Part shown: positions 1-6,397 of the stretch, piece by piece | How the letters are laid out: every line of letters starts with the position of its first letter | Numbering within the stretch: position 1 is the first letter of the stretch | Assembly: GCA_001799195.1 (NCBI GenBank) | Contig: MGSU01000006.1 | Coordinates: 1 to 13,543 of the forward strand | DNA length: 13,543 nucleotides | From: Deltaproteobacteria bacterium RIFOXYA12_FULL_61_11 | GTDB taxonomy: Bacteria; Bdellovibrionota_F; JAHFAK01; YA12-FULL-61-11 | Direction of reading: 5' to 3' | Position numbers and translations under genes: made by a program | The notes under the pieces: generated by a model | Seen by the model: the letters and a program-made list of their open reading frames with translations, nothing else | The model's database searches: none | What the model was told of the DNA's origin: nothing

Positions 1-461
1 TCATCTACGACAACAGGTACGGGTCCCGGCTCAGCTTGGGGTTCGGGCTCCGGGTTCCCAGACACCTGTTCGGGCCCGGCAGGGTTTGCCGGAAGGGTAC
101 TCGGTGCCAGGAAGGGATCCGCCTCCACACGCAGCGAACCCGCACCGTCCGGTCCGTCTCCAAAAGCACCGTTCCCGGTGTCAGGAACACTCTGGGGAGT
201 TTGCACCTCGGTGACCTCAGAGCCACCTCCCTTCGGAGCGGTCGAGGACGACTCTACCGTCGACTCGGTTTGTTCGAACGTAGAGCCGACATGCTCGAGG
301 AGCGGCGTGTTCGAGGTCTGGAGAGCCGGCGTGCCCGAACCCACGGGAGCATTGTCCCGTGGTCCTCCGGGGCTACCTACAGTACTTGGGGAGTCCATTC
401 CGCAGCCTCCTCCGAACCAGGTGAGGAGCAACCCAAAAGCAACAACCGCGGTCAGGTTCAT
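1..461 (-). CDS. Putative Pro/Gly/Glu-rich lipoprotein, C-terminus outside window
   Basis: An open frame of 153 codons runs without a stop from an ATG at 459-461 to the left edge, so the gene is partial. It begins MNLTAVVAFGLLLTWFGGGC, a short hydrophobic signal ending in GGGC. That resembles a lipobox with Cys20 as the lipidated residue, but Gly at -3 is not classical, so an ordinary secreted protein is also possible. The rest is low-complexity and rich in Pro, Gly, Ser, Thr and Glu, ending at the edge with PEPEP and VPVVVD, as expected of an extended periplasmic linker. A GAGGGGG ribosome-binding sequence lies just upstream of the ATG. It is divergent from the acyl-CoA dehydrogenase gene. 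I recognise no catalytic domain in the visible part; one could lie beyond the edge. Confidence 0.72.
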   Translation of the reverse strand, partial: MNLTAVVAFGLLLTWFGGGCGMDSPSTVGSPGGPRDNAPVGSGTPALQTSNTPLLEHVGSTFEQTESTVESSSTAPKGGGSEVTEVQTPQSVPDTGNGAFGDGPDGAGSLRVEADPFLAPSTLPANPAGPEQVSGNPEPEPQAEPGPVPVVVD

Positions 462-601
462 AGAAGCACCCCCTCGAACTCCACCACCTCACGAAGGCTT
501 CCATCAAAGTGCCACACGGCCCCGTGCGATGCAAGACACCCACGTACCCTCACCTGGGTCCACTCGATCCTGAGGTCCTCCGACAACACTGGCTCTCCCA
601 C
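458..601 (-). CDS. Doubtful small ORF ending in ATGA overlap with the lipoprotein gene
   Basis: A 47-codon frame from a GTG at 599-601 ends in a TGA that overlaps the lipoprotein ATG (ATGA, 458-461). The same frame is open to a TTG at 692-694, giving 78 codons. The product would be soluble and mixed in composition, ending in EVVEFEGVLL, with no family I recognise. The only positive evidence is the overlap geometry, which is typical of translational coupling. In GC-rich DNA, open frames of this size are common by chance and the start is weak. It may simply be the leader of the lipoprotein mRNA. Confidence 0.18.
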   Translation of the reverse strand: MGEPVLSEDLRIEWTQVRVRGCLASHGAVWHFDGSLREVVEFEGVLL

Positions 602-631
602 CTTCGACCTTCGGTCCTCGATCTTCCCCGA

Positions 632-661
632 TTGACAAGCCGCGATCGAGGTCGTTCTATA
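632..661 (+). promoter_or_regulatory. Possible sigma70-type promoter for the acyl-CoA dehydrogenase gene
   Basis: A perfect TTGACA (632-637) is followed after 18 bases by TCTATA (656-661), a weak -10 match; TATAGG at 658-663 is the other choice but the spacer would be 20. It sits about 33 bases before the dehydrogenase ATG. The -35 is convincing and the -10 is not. Confidence 0.35.
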
Positions 662-693
662 GGTACTTCCTTCACGATCCAGGAGCACACTCA

Positions 694-1977
694 ATGGACG
701 ATTTCATGCTCGACGAGCAGGGCCGCACGGTTCGTGACGAGATGCGCTGCTTCGTGCGCGAGGAGATACCCGCCGATTACCTCCGCAGTATGGACCGCGA
801 TGAGGTTCGCTTCCCGACCGAGATCTATCGCCGTTTCGGTCACGCCAACCTCCTCGGTCTGCGCTTTCCTCGCGCCCTCGGCGGACGAGGCCTTTCCTGG
901 TTCCACGAATGCGCCGCCATGGAAGAGGTAGGTTGGGTAGGCACGGCTCTGGGCTGTGCCTTCGTAATGCCCTCGATCGTCGGAGAAGCCCTCTTTCGTT
1001 TCGGCACTCCCGAGCAACAACGCCGCTTCCTGACCCCGATGCTCGCCGGCGAGTTGGTCTCGGCCGAAGCCTTGACCGAACCGCGAGGTGGATCCGACTT
1101 CTTCGGAGCTGCCACGGTAGCAGAGGACCGGGGAGATCACTTTGTCCTGCGCGGGATGAAGCGCTTCATCGTCGGAGCCGAGGGCGCCGATTTCTTCCTC
1201 GTCTACGCCAAGACCAACAGCGATCCGAAAGCCGCTCCGACCGAACGGTTGAGTACCTTCCTGGTCGAACGTGGTCCGGGGGTCGAGGTCGACTATCTCT
1301 ATCGCTTATTGGGAACCCGGGGGGGTGGGACCGGACGCGTGATCTTCCGCGAGGTCAAGGTCCCCCGCGAACACCTGCTCGGCCCACTCCACGGAGGAGC
1401 GCAGGTGTTCAACCGAATGATGGTGGCCGAACGACTCTGCAGTGCCGCACCAATGCCCGGCGGTATGGCCGCCGCACTCCAGGTCGCGCTGCGCTATACC
1501 GACCGACGCAAAGCCTTCGGCCGACCTGTCCGCGCGTTCCAGGGCGTCAGTTTCCAGCTCGCCGAGGCCAATACTCTCCTCGACGCCAGCCGCGCGCTGA
1601 TCGCCCAGACCGCCCGGGCCGCCGACCTCGAACCTCCGCACCTGCGCCGCTTGGTCTCCGAATGCAAGAAATTCGTGACCGAAGCCGCCTGGCGAGTCGT
1701 TGATCTCGCCATGCAGACCTGCGGCGGCATTGCCTATACCGAGGTGTATCCTCTCGAACGCTTTTTACGCGATACCCGTATCGCTCAGATCTGGACCGGC
1801 ACCAGTGAGATCATGTCCGCGTTGATCCAGCACGAGCTATACGAAGAGTTGCACGCTGGGCCGCGAGGTGACTTCAGATCCGTGGAGGACGATGCCATGA
1901 CCGCCGACCTCTCGGAACGCATCCATGATGATGAGGAAATGTGGAACGTCTACCACGAGGGAGCAACGCGATCGTGA
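694..1977 (+). CDS. Acyl-CoA dehydrogenase
   Basis: A 427-residue FAD-dependent dehydrogenase that would introduce a trans-2 double bond into an acyl-CoA and pass electrons to an electron-transfer flavoprotein. It has the family order: helical N-terminal domain, beta-domain with the flavin/substrate motif EALTEPRGGSD (about 125-135), and C-terminal helical domain with RKAFGRPV (272-279) and YPLERFLRDTRI (352-363). At the place where medium-chain enzymes carry the catalytic Glu (YEGTS), this protein has IWTGTSE, i.e. Thr368. A Glu at 246 (VAERL) aligns with the alternative base used by isovaleryl- and long-chain acyl-CoA dehydrogenases. About 40 residues of acidic tail follow the normal end. 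AGGAG lies 8 bases before the ATG. Its stop overlaps the start of the regulator gene. Chain-length specificity cannot be read from the sequence. Confidence 0.95.
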   Translation: MDDFMLDEQGRTVRDEMRCFVREEIPADYLRSMDRDEVRFPTEIYRRFGHANLLGLRFPRALGGRGLSWFHECAAMEEVGWVGTALGCAFVMPSIVGEALFRFGTPEQQRRFLTPMLAGELVSAEALTEPRGGSDFFGAATVAEDRGDHFVLRGMKRFIVGAEGADFFLVYAKTNSDPKAAPTERLSTFLVERGPGVEVDYLYRLLGTRGGGTGRVIFREVKVPREHLLGPLHGGAQVFNRMMVAERLCSAAPMPGGMAAALQVALRYTDRRKAFGRPVRAFQGVSFQLAEANTLLDASRALIAQTARAADLEPPHLRRLVSECKKFVTEAAWRVVDLAMQTCGGIAYTEVYPLERFLRDTRIAQIWTGTSEIMSALIQHELYEELHAGPRGDFRSVEDDAMTADLSERIHDDEEMWNVYHEGATRS

Positions 1978-4229
1978 ACGCCCGGCTTGACCCCGCTATA
2001 CCTGGGGTCGTCACCACGGACCTCGCCATACGCTTTCTCGACCTCGTAGGAGAGATCCTGATAGGCCTGGATCTCGAGGGGCGTATCACCATGGTCAACC
2101 AACGGGCTTGCGACCTCCTCGGAGCACCTCGAGAACAACTCTTGGGCCTGGACTGGTTCACCACCTTCCTCTCTGCCGATCAGACCCCCGAAGTGCGTGC
2201 CGTCTTCGAAGCCATCCTCCGAGGGGATTTTCCCCCCGACGAGATCCACACCTACGAGAACTCCATCATCCGCAGCGACGGCTTAAAACTCAGGGTTGCC
2301 TGGCGCAACACCTACCTACGAGATATCGACGGTACTATCATCGGCACCCTCAGCAGCGGCCAGGACGTCACCACGACCAGGTTGAGCGAGGCTGAATGGA
2401 AGCTCAGCGAACGTCGTTTCCGCGTGCTCGTCGATACCTCCCCGGATCCCATTTTTCTCTTCTCGCCTCAGGGTCACCTCGAATGGGCCAATCATGCCGC
2501 CGAAGAACTATGGGGCATCCCCCTGGACGAACTGCAGGGTTGTCAGGCCCGTAGCTTGGCTTCTCTCGTGGACTCCAGTGAGCCAGCGGTTCTTCGCGAG
2601 CTCCTCGAAACCGGTTCTTGGAGAGGCGAACTCGAGACCTTCGACGCAGCCGGGCAACCCCGACGCTTGCTCGTGGTGGCCAGGCAATTCTGCAGCCATG
2701 ACGAAGCGATCCTCTCATACCTGGCCTTTGCGCATGACCTGACGGCCGTACGCACGGCAACCCTAAGCCTCGAACAGACCCTGGAGCTACAACATGGACT
2801 GTCCAATCTGACCAGTCTGATGATTCTCGGCCTCGAGCTGAGGTTCGGTGAATATGCCCGCTGGTCCGGACGGATCCTGCGAGCCGAGCAAGCCTGCTAC
2901 CTGGAAATGGGGGAGGGCCCGCTCGCAAGCCCGCGTTTACACCACGGGGACATCAGTGCTTCCCAAGCAGACGACTTGGCAGTAAGGATCCTCGCTCTCT
3001 TCGAGAAATCCTCGACAACTTCAATCCACGGTCAACCCATACTGGGTGGAGAGGGGGAACTCGGCTTGCCCGTCAATCTCGACGGACGCTGCCTTGGACT
3101 CCTGGGCCTCCGTTTTTCCTCCCGCGAAGCAGCCTACAAGGCAGGGGGTATGGAGGTCGCTACGACTATCACCGAATTAATGTCCGTCGCCCTCGCCAGG
3201 AAGAGGACAGAGGAAGAACTGACCTATCGTTTCCGCATCGAGCAGGCCATTTCCGAAATCTCCAAGCTCCTCATGACCGGTTCAACCTTTTCCAGCTCGA
3301 ACCTGCCGTGGCAAGAGGTCGTCCGCATCCTTGGAGAGGCCTTACAGGTGGGTGAATTCTTCCTCTGGGAGTTCGAGCCCGGCAGCACGAAGCTGCGAGC
3401 CTGCGTCAAACACCAGTTGCGCGAAGTACCGATCAAAGATACCCGACCGGAGACGAAGTTCAACTTCGAGCGGTGTACCTGGTGCTATGAGCGTCTGCGC
3501 AGCGGTAAAGACGTGGTATTGATCGGCTCGCTGAGTTTACCTGCTGAAGCCGTTGCCGAGCGCGAACTACTCCCGGTCGGCGGCTCGGGATCGTATCTCT
3601 TCCTTCCCATCAACCACCCCCCGGGTACGCTCTGGGGGGTTCTCGGCGGTTTCGAATCCCACTATTCAAGAAGCTGGAATCAATATGAAATCAATGCGTT
3701 GCACATCATTTGCGAGCAACTCAGCTCAACTCTCGTCCATACCACGAGCGAAGCCCGGCTCCGAGAATTGGAACATCTCTTACGCGCCGAGAAAAAAGTT
3801 CTCGAGGAGAAGAACATCACTCTCAAAGAAGTCCTGCGCAATATCGAAAGCGAAAAACAAGAAGACCTGGCGCGGGTTTCCAGGACAATATCTTTGAGCA
3901 TCCTCCCTCTACTCGAGAGACTCGGCACCATCGGCACCACCATGGAACGTCGCTACCTCGAAATCGTCAAGAACGCGCTCTCGGAACTGACCGTGGCCCC
4001 CTCGGATGCACAAGCCAACCTCTATCTCTCGCTCAGCCCCAAAGAGGCAGAGGTCTGCAACCTCATCGCCAATGGCATGGATGTCAAGGAGTGCGCCCAT
4101 TTACTGCACCTCTCGCCGGCAACGGTGGCTACACATCGACGCAAGATCCGGCATAAACTCGGTCTGGTCAATTCGAAGACCTCGCTGACCACCTTCTTGC
4201 GCCGTCACCTCGGAGAGGAGCAGAAATAA
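1974..4229 (+). CDS. PAS-PAS-GAF-GAF sensor with C-terminal LuxR-type HTH
   Basis: A 751-residue cytoplasmic transcription regulator. Reading along it: PAS 1 at about 17-135 (IGLDLEGRITMVNQRACDLL), PAS 2 at about 147-265 (IFLFSPQGHLEWANHAAEEL), a diverged GAF-like region at about 266-410, a second GAF at about 418-592, a helical coiled-coil connector at about 593-650, and a LuxR/GerE helix-turn-helix at about 688-735 (LSPKEAEVCNLIANG; SPATVATHRRKIRHKLGL). There is no kinase, receiver or membrane segment, so the signal is probably a small molecule, redox change or partner protein sensed by the PAS/GAF domains. The GAF 2 region has a CxxC (Cys501, Cys504). I chose the GTG at 1974 because it overlaps the previous stop (GTGA) and has GAGGGAG 10 bases upstream; a GTG at 1941 would add 11 residues. 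Promoter targets are unknown. Confidence 0.92.
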   Translation: MNARLDPAIPGVVTTDLAIRFLDLVGEILIGLDLEGRITMVNQRACDLLGAPREQLLGLDWFTTFLSADQTPEVRAVFEAILRGDFPPDEIHTYENSIIRSDGLKLRVAWRNTYLRDIDGTIIGTLSSGQDVTTTRLSEAEWKLSERRFRVLVDTSPDPIFLFSPQGHLEWANHAAEELWGIPLDELQGCQARSLASLVDSSEPAVLRELLETGSWRGELETFDAAGQPRRLLVVARQFCSHDEAILSYLAFAHDLTAVRTATLSLEQTLELQHGLSNLTSLMILGLELRFGEYARWSGRILRAEQACYLEMGEGPLASPRLHHGDISASQADDLAVRILALFEKSSTTSIHGQPILGGEGELGLPVNLDGRCLGLLGLRFSSREAAYKAGGMEVATTITELMSVALARKRTEEELTYRFRIEQAISEISKLLMTGSTFSSSNLPWQEVVRILGEALQVGEFFLWEFEPGSTKLRACVKHQLREVPIKDTRPETKFNFERCTWCYERLRSGKDVVLIGSLSLPAEAVAERELLPVGGSGSYLFLPINHPPGTLWGVLGGFESHYSRSWNQYEINALHIICEQLSSTLVHTTSEARLRELEHLLRAEKKVLEEKNITLKEVLRNIESEKQEDLARVSRTISLSILPLLERLGTIGTTMERRYLEIVKNALSELTVAPSDAQANLYLSLSPKEAEVCNLIANGMDVKECAHLLHLSPATVATHRRKIRHKLGLVNSKTSLTTFLRRHLGEEQK

Positions 4230-4232
4230 CAT

Positions 4233-4256
4233 ATCGGGTACTAATAGATACCCGAT
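4233..4256 (+). terminator. Inverted repeat just after the regulator gene, possible terminator
   Basis: A perfect 8-bp stem (ATCGGGTA / TACCCGAT) with an 8-nt loop begins three bases after the regulator stop codon. Only a short TTTAT follows, and the stem is just half GC, so it is a weak intrinsic terminator at best. It could also be a protein-binding palindrome or a 3'-end stabilising hairpin. Confidence 0.4.
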
Positions 4257-4306
4257 TTATAGTCGATAAATACCTCTTGCGCCCTGCAGTGCGATGGGGT
4301 ATCTCT

Positions 4307-4403
4307 ATAAGCACAGGGGAACTTTGCATCACATCTTCTTCATTAAACATCTCGTTTAAGACTTCGGTAAAGTCCTGAAGAGGCTCAAAGTTCCCCTCTT
4401 TAT
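4307..4403 (+). ncRNA. Candidate structured RNA element with three-way junction
   Basis: The gap between the regulator and receiver genes folds almost completely. P1 is a perfect 12-bp helix, AGGGGAACTTTG (4315-4326) with CAAAGTTCCCCT (4386-4397). P2 is 8 bp with one G-U pair (4335-4342 with 4376-4383). P2 closes a junction holding hairpin P3, TTAAAC/GTTTAA (4343-4348, 4354-4359), and hairpin P4, GACTT/AAGTC (4360-4364, 4370-4374). Only one base (4375) is unpaired in the junction. An outer ATAA/TTAT pairing (4307-4310, 4400-4403) may extend P1. The G-U pair would be an A/C mismatch on the other strand, which favours plus-strand transcription. A pyrimidine-rich stretch follows. It could be a leader of the receiver mRNA, a small RNA, an elaborate terminator, or a small palindromic repeat. 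I recognise no known RNA family in it. Confidence 0.45.
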
Positions 4404-4498
4404 CTCTTTCTCTCCGGCTCACCCCGATCGGTGGTCCGGTTTCGGTCGAAGAACCATGGTGCCAGCATCTCGGAGAACGTCCTCAACCCAGAGAAGTC

Positions 4499-4897
4499 AT
4501 GGATGAGACTCGCACAACCGACAATCCCACGATCCTCATCGTCGAGGACGACCTATTGCTCGCCCTCGACCTCGAGGACATGCTCAGGGCCCACGGTTTT
4601 CACGTCGTACGCGATGTCGTCTCGGGAGAGGAAGGAATTGCAGCCGCCTCGAACCTTGCTCCGCATTTGATTCTGATGGACATCCGTTTACGCGGAGGCA
4701 TCAACGGTCTCGCCGCTGCCCGTTTCATCAGACAAACCTCCCGAGTCCCGATCATTTTCCTCACCGCCTATGCCGACGAAGCCAGCAAACAAGCCGCTGA
4801 AGCGCTCGAGGCAGAAGGCTTCCTCATCAAGCCAATCCGCGAGGAAATCCTGCTCAGCACCATCCGCTCCGCTTTGAACTCTGCGCAGACGAATTGA
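4499..4897 (+). CDS. Stand-alone response-regulator receiver protein
   Basis: A 132-residue protein consisting of one CheY-like receiver domain and no output domain. The acidic pair is Asp17-Asp18 (after ILIVE), the phospho-accepting aspartate is Asp61 (LILMDIRL), and the switch residues are Thr89 (LTAYAD) and Lys111-Pro112 (LIKPI). All key residues for phosphorylation are present. It would act by protein-protein contact downstream of a histidine kinase. No kinase is encoded in the window, and the neighbouring PAS/GAF regulator has none, so the partner must lie elsewhere. The ATG at 4499 is preceded by a modest AGAGAAG. It lies 269 bases after the regulator gene, with the folded element between them, so it may have its own transcript. 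Confidence 0.92.
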   Translation: MDETRTTDNPTILIVEDDLLLALDLEDMLRAHGFHVVRDVVSGEEGIAAASNLAPHLILMDIRLRGGINGLAAARFIRQTSRVPIIFLTAYADEASKQAAEALEAEGFLIKPIREEILLSTIRSALNSAQTN

Positions 4898-4927
4898 TCC
4901 GACCGTTGCCACCCTAGCCTAGCTAGC

Positions 4928-4958
4928 AAAAAATGTAGATTGGTAACTCCATATCACC
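4928..4958 (-). terminator. Weak terminator-like hairpin after the small lipoprotein gene
   Basis: On the minus strand GGTGATATGGAGTTACC (4958 down to 4942) can form about 6 bp, two of them G-U, and a run of six T follows after 8 bases (4933-4928). The gap between stem and T-run is larger than in a good intrinsic terminator. It lies in the convergent gap between the receiver and lipoprotein genes. Confidence 0.25.
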
Positions 4959-5018
4959 GATGGGGAAGAACTTCTCGGAAGGAGAGGGGGATAGGCTCGA
5001 ACGGGGGAGAGGGAACAA

Positions 5019-5315
5019 TCACTCGGTAGTCGTACCTTGGTCGGCTGGTTGGGCTTCACTCGGGGCCGTCTCTTGGGCCGCGGCACCTTCCGGTTGGGCC
5101 TCGGGCTGCTGTGCTGCAGCCGGATCTGCCGACGGATCTACCGGGGCCTGATCGACCGGGGGTTGCTCAGCCACCACCGGAACCGGTTCCGGCTCCATCA
5201 CCTTGGGTTCCACGACCGCGGCAGGAGCCTCTTCGGTCGCTTGAGGTGCTTGTTCTTTGCGTGGACATCCGAGAATGACGGTCAGCGCGGCGAGCAGGAT
5301 GAAAAACCTGGTCAT
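5019..5315 (-). CDS. Small Pro/Ala/Glu-rich lipoprotein
   Basis: A 98-residue protein starting MTRFFILLAALTVILGC, a textbook lipoprotein signal: one Arg, a hydrophobic core and an ILGC lipobox, with Cys17 as the lipidated residue. The mature part is low-complexity Pro, Ala, Glu, Gln and Val with no predicted fold, including EPEPVPVV and PVDQAPVDPSADP. The start is fixed by AAGGAGG seven bases before the ATG at 5313-5315; the frame is open farther upstream but without support. It is 135 bases downstream of cysK on the same strand and could be its last transcript member or have its own promoter (TTGACT near 5368 on the minus strand, with no good -10). No function can be assigned; a periplasmic spacer or envelope-anchored tether is a guess from composition. 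Confidence 0.85.
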   Translation of the reverse strand: MTRFFILLAALTVILGCPRKEQAPQATEEAPAAVVEPKVMEPEPVPVVAEQPPVDQAPVDPSADPAAAQQPEAQPEGAAAQETAPSEAQPADQGTTTE

Positions 5316-5450
5316 AAAGACCTCCTTGATGATCGACCCGGGTGGATCTACGCCTTCGCTTCGAGAGAAGTCAAGTTGTAGGCTCTCGGAGTTCAATAAC
5401 ATTTTGTTTTCGATAGCAGGTAAGTGGTTATTACCGTGCGGAAGCCCCCT

Positions 5451-6383
5451 TCAGGCTCCCTGCTCGAACAAGGCTGTGCTGAGATAACGTTCGCCGGTAT
5501 CGGGGAGCAAGGTCACGATACGCTTGCCGGAGAACGATGGTCGGGCGGCGAGTTGCAGGGCAGCCCAGAAGGCGGCCCCGGAAGAAATGCCGCAGAGAAT
5601 ACCTTCGCGCCTGGCCAGCGCCCTAGCTGTCTCGAGGGCTTCCTCGTCCCGCACGGGTTGGATTTCATCGTACACAGAGCAATCGAGCACTTCGGGCACG
5701 AAACCGGCTCCGATGCCCTGGATCTTGTGGCTGCCAGCCTGACCACCGCTGAGTACTGGGGAACCAGCCGGCTCTACGGCAACTATCCATAACGAAGGGT
5801 TACGCCGCCGTAATTCCTGGCCCACGCCGGTGAGCGTCCCACCAGTCCCCACACCCGCGACAAATCCATCAACGCGACCGCCGCAGTCCTCCCAAATCTC
5901 CACTGCGGTCGTGCGCCGATGAATCTCCGGATTGGCCGCATTGGAGAACTGCATCGGCATAAAGGCCTTGGGGAACTGCAGGAGCAGTTCCTCGGCCCGC
6001 TCGATCGCCCCCCGCATCCCGCGATCTCCTGGGGTCAGCTCCAATTCTGCTCCGAGGTGCAACAGGAGGGCTCTCCGCTCCAGGCTCATGGTCTCGGGCA
6101 TGGTCAGGATCAAACGGTACCCCTTGGCCGCGGCGACAAAGGCGAGCGCGAGCCCGGTATTCCCGCTGGTCGGTTCAACGAGGACCGTGTCGGCATCTAA
6201 CAGACCCGCACCTTCAGCCACCTCGATCATCGCAGCGCCAATACGGTCTTTGACCGAGGACATGGGGTTGAAGCTCTCGAGCTTGACCAAGAGCTCGGCC
6301 CCTCCATCTGGGGCGAGCGCATTGATCCTGACAAGTGGAGTTCTGCCGATGGTATCGACAATGGACCGGTAGATTTTTTCCAC
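5451..6383 (-). CDS. cysK: Cysteine synthase (O-acetylserine sulfhydrylase)
   Basis: A 310-residue PLP enzyme that replaces the acetyl group of O-acetylserine with sulfide to give cysteine in the cytoplasm. Features along the chain: GRTPLVRI near the start, the PLP lysine Lys45 in [15 protein letters not shown] (72-77) for substrate binding, GTGGT (179-183) for the cofactor phosphate, [18 protein letters not shown], and [10 protein letters not shown] near the end. The length is normal. Two usually conserved loops differ: MQFSNAANP instead of QQFxNPANP, and TTAVEIW instead of TTGPEIW. CysK is favoured over CysM by [10 protein letters not shown] and overall similarity. The start is GTG (6381-6383) with TAGGAG seven bases upstream. 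It lies 14 bases after cysE, so the two are co-transcribed and their products act in sequence. Confidence 0.95.
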   Translation of the reverse strand: MEKIYRSIVDTIGRTPLVRINALAPDGGAELLVKLESFNPMSSVKDRIGAAMIEVAEGAGLLDADTVLVEPTSGNTGLALAFVAAAKGYRLILTMPETMSLERRALLLHLGAELELTPGDRGMRGAIERAEELLLQFPKAFMPMQFSNAANPEIHRRTTAVEIWEDCGGRVDGFVAGVGTGGTLTGVGQELRRRNPSLWIVAVEPAGSPVLSGGQAGSHKIQGIGAGFVPEVLDCSVYDEIQPVRDEEALETARALARREGILCGISSGAAFWAALQLAARPSFSGKRIVTLLPDTGERYLSTALFEQGA

Positions 6384-6397
6384 GCAAGGCTCCTAGG

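Noticed and set aside
4311-4335. Resemblance of GCACAGGGG to the start of a cyclic-di-GMP riboswitch
   Set aside because: The remaining conserved bases and helix layout of that riboswitch are absent; only a short string agrees.
4315-4397. 12-bp terminal inverted repeats as a miniature transposable element
   Set aside because: No target-site duplication flanks the repeats and the interior forms its own nested helices; it would need additional copies in the genome to be credible.
4168-4422. Minus-strand 84-codon ORF overlapping the regulator 3' end
   Set aside because: It has no good ribosome-binding site, starts with GTG, overlaps a well-supported gene end, and its central part coincides with the folded element, which explains the sequence better.
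4914-4926. CTAGC/GCTAG hairpin next to an A-run, as a terminator of the receiver gene
   Set aside because: On the plus strand the stem is followed by A rather than T, and on the minus strand the T-run comes before the stem, so neither direction gives an intrinsic terminator.
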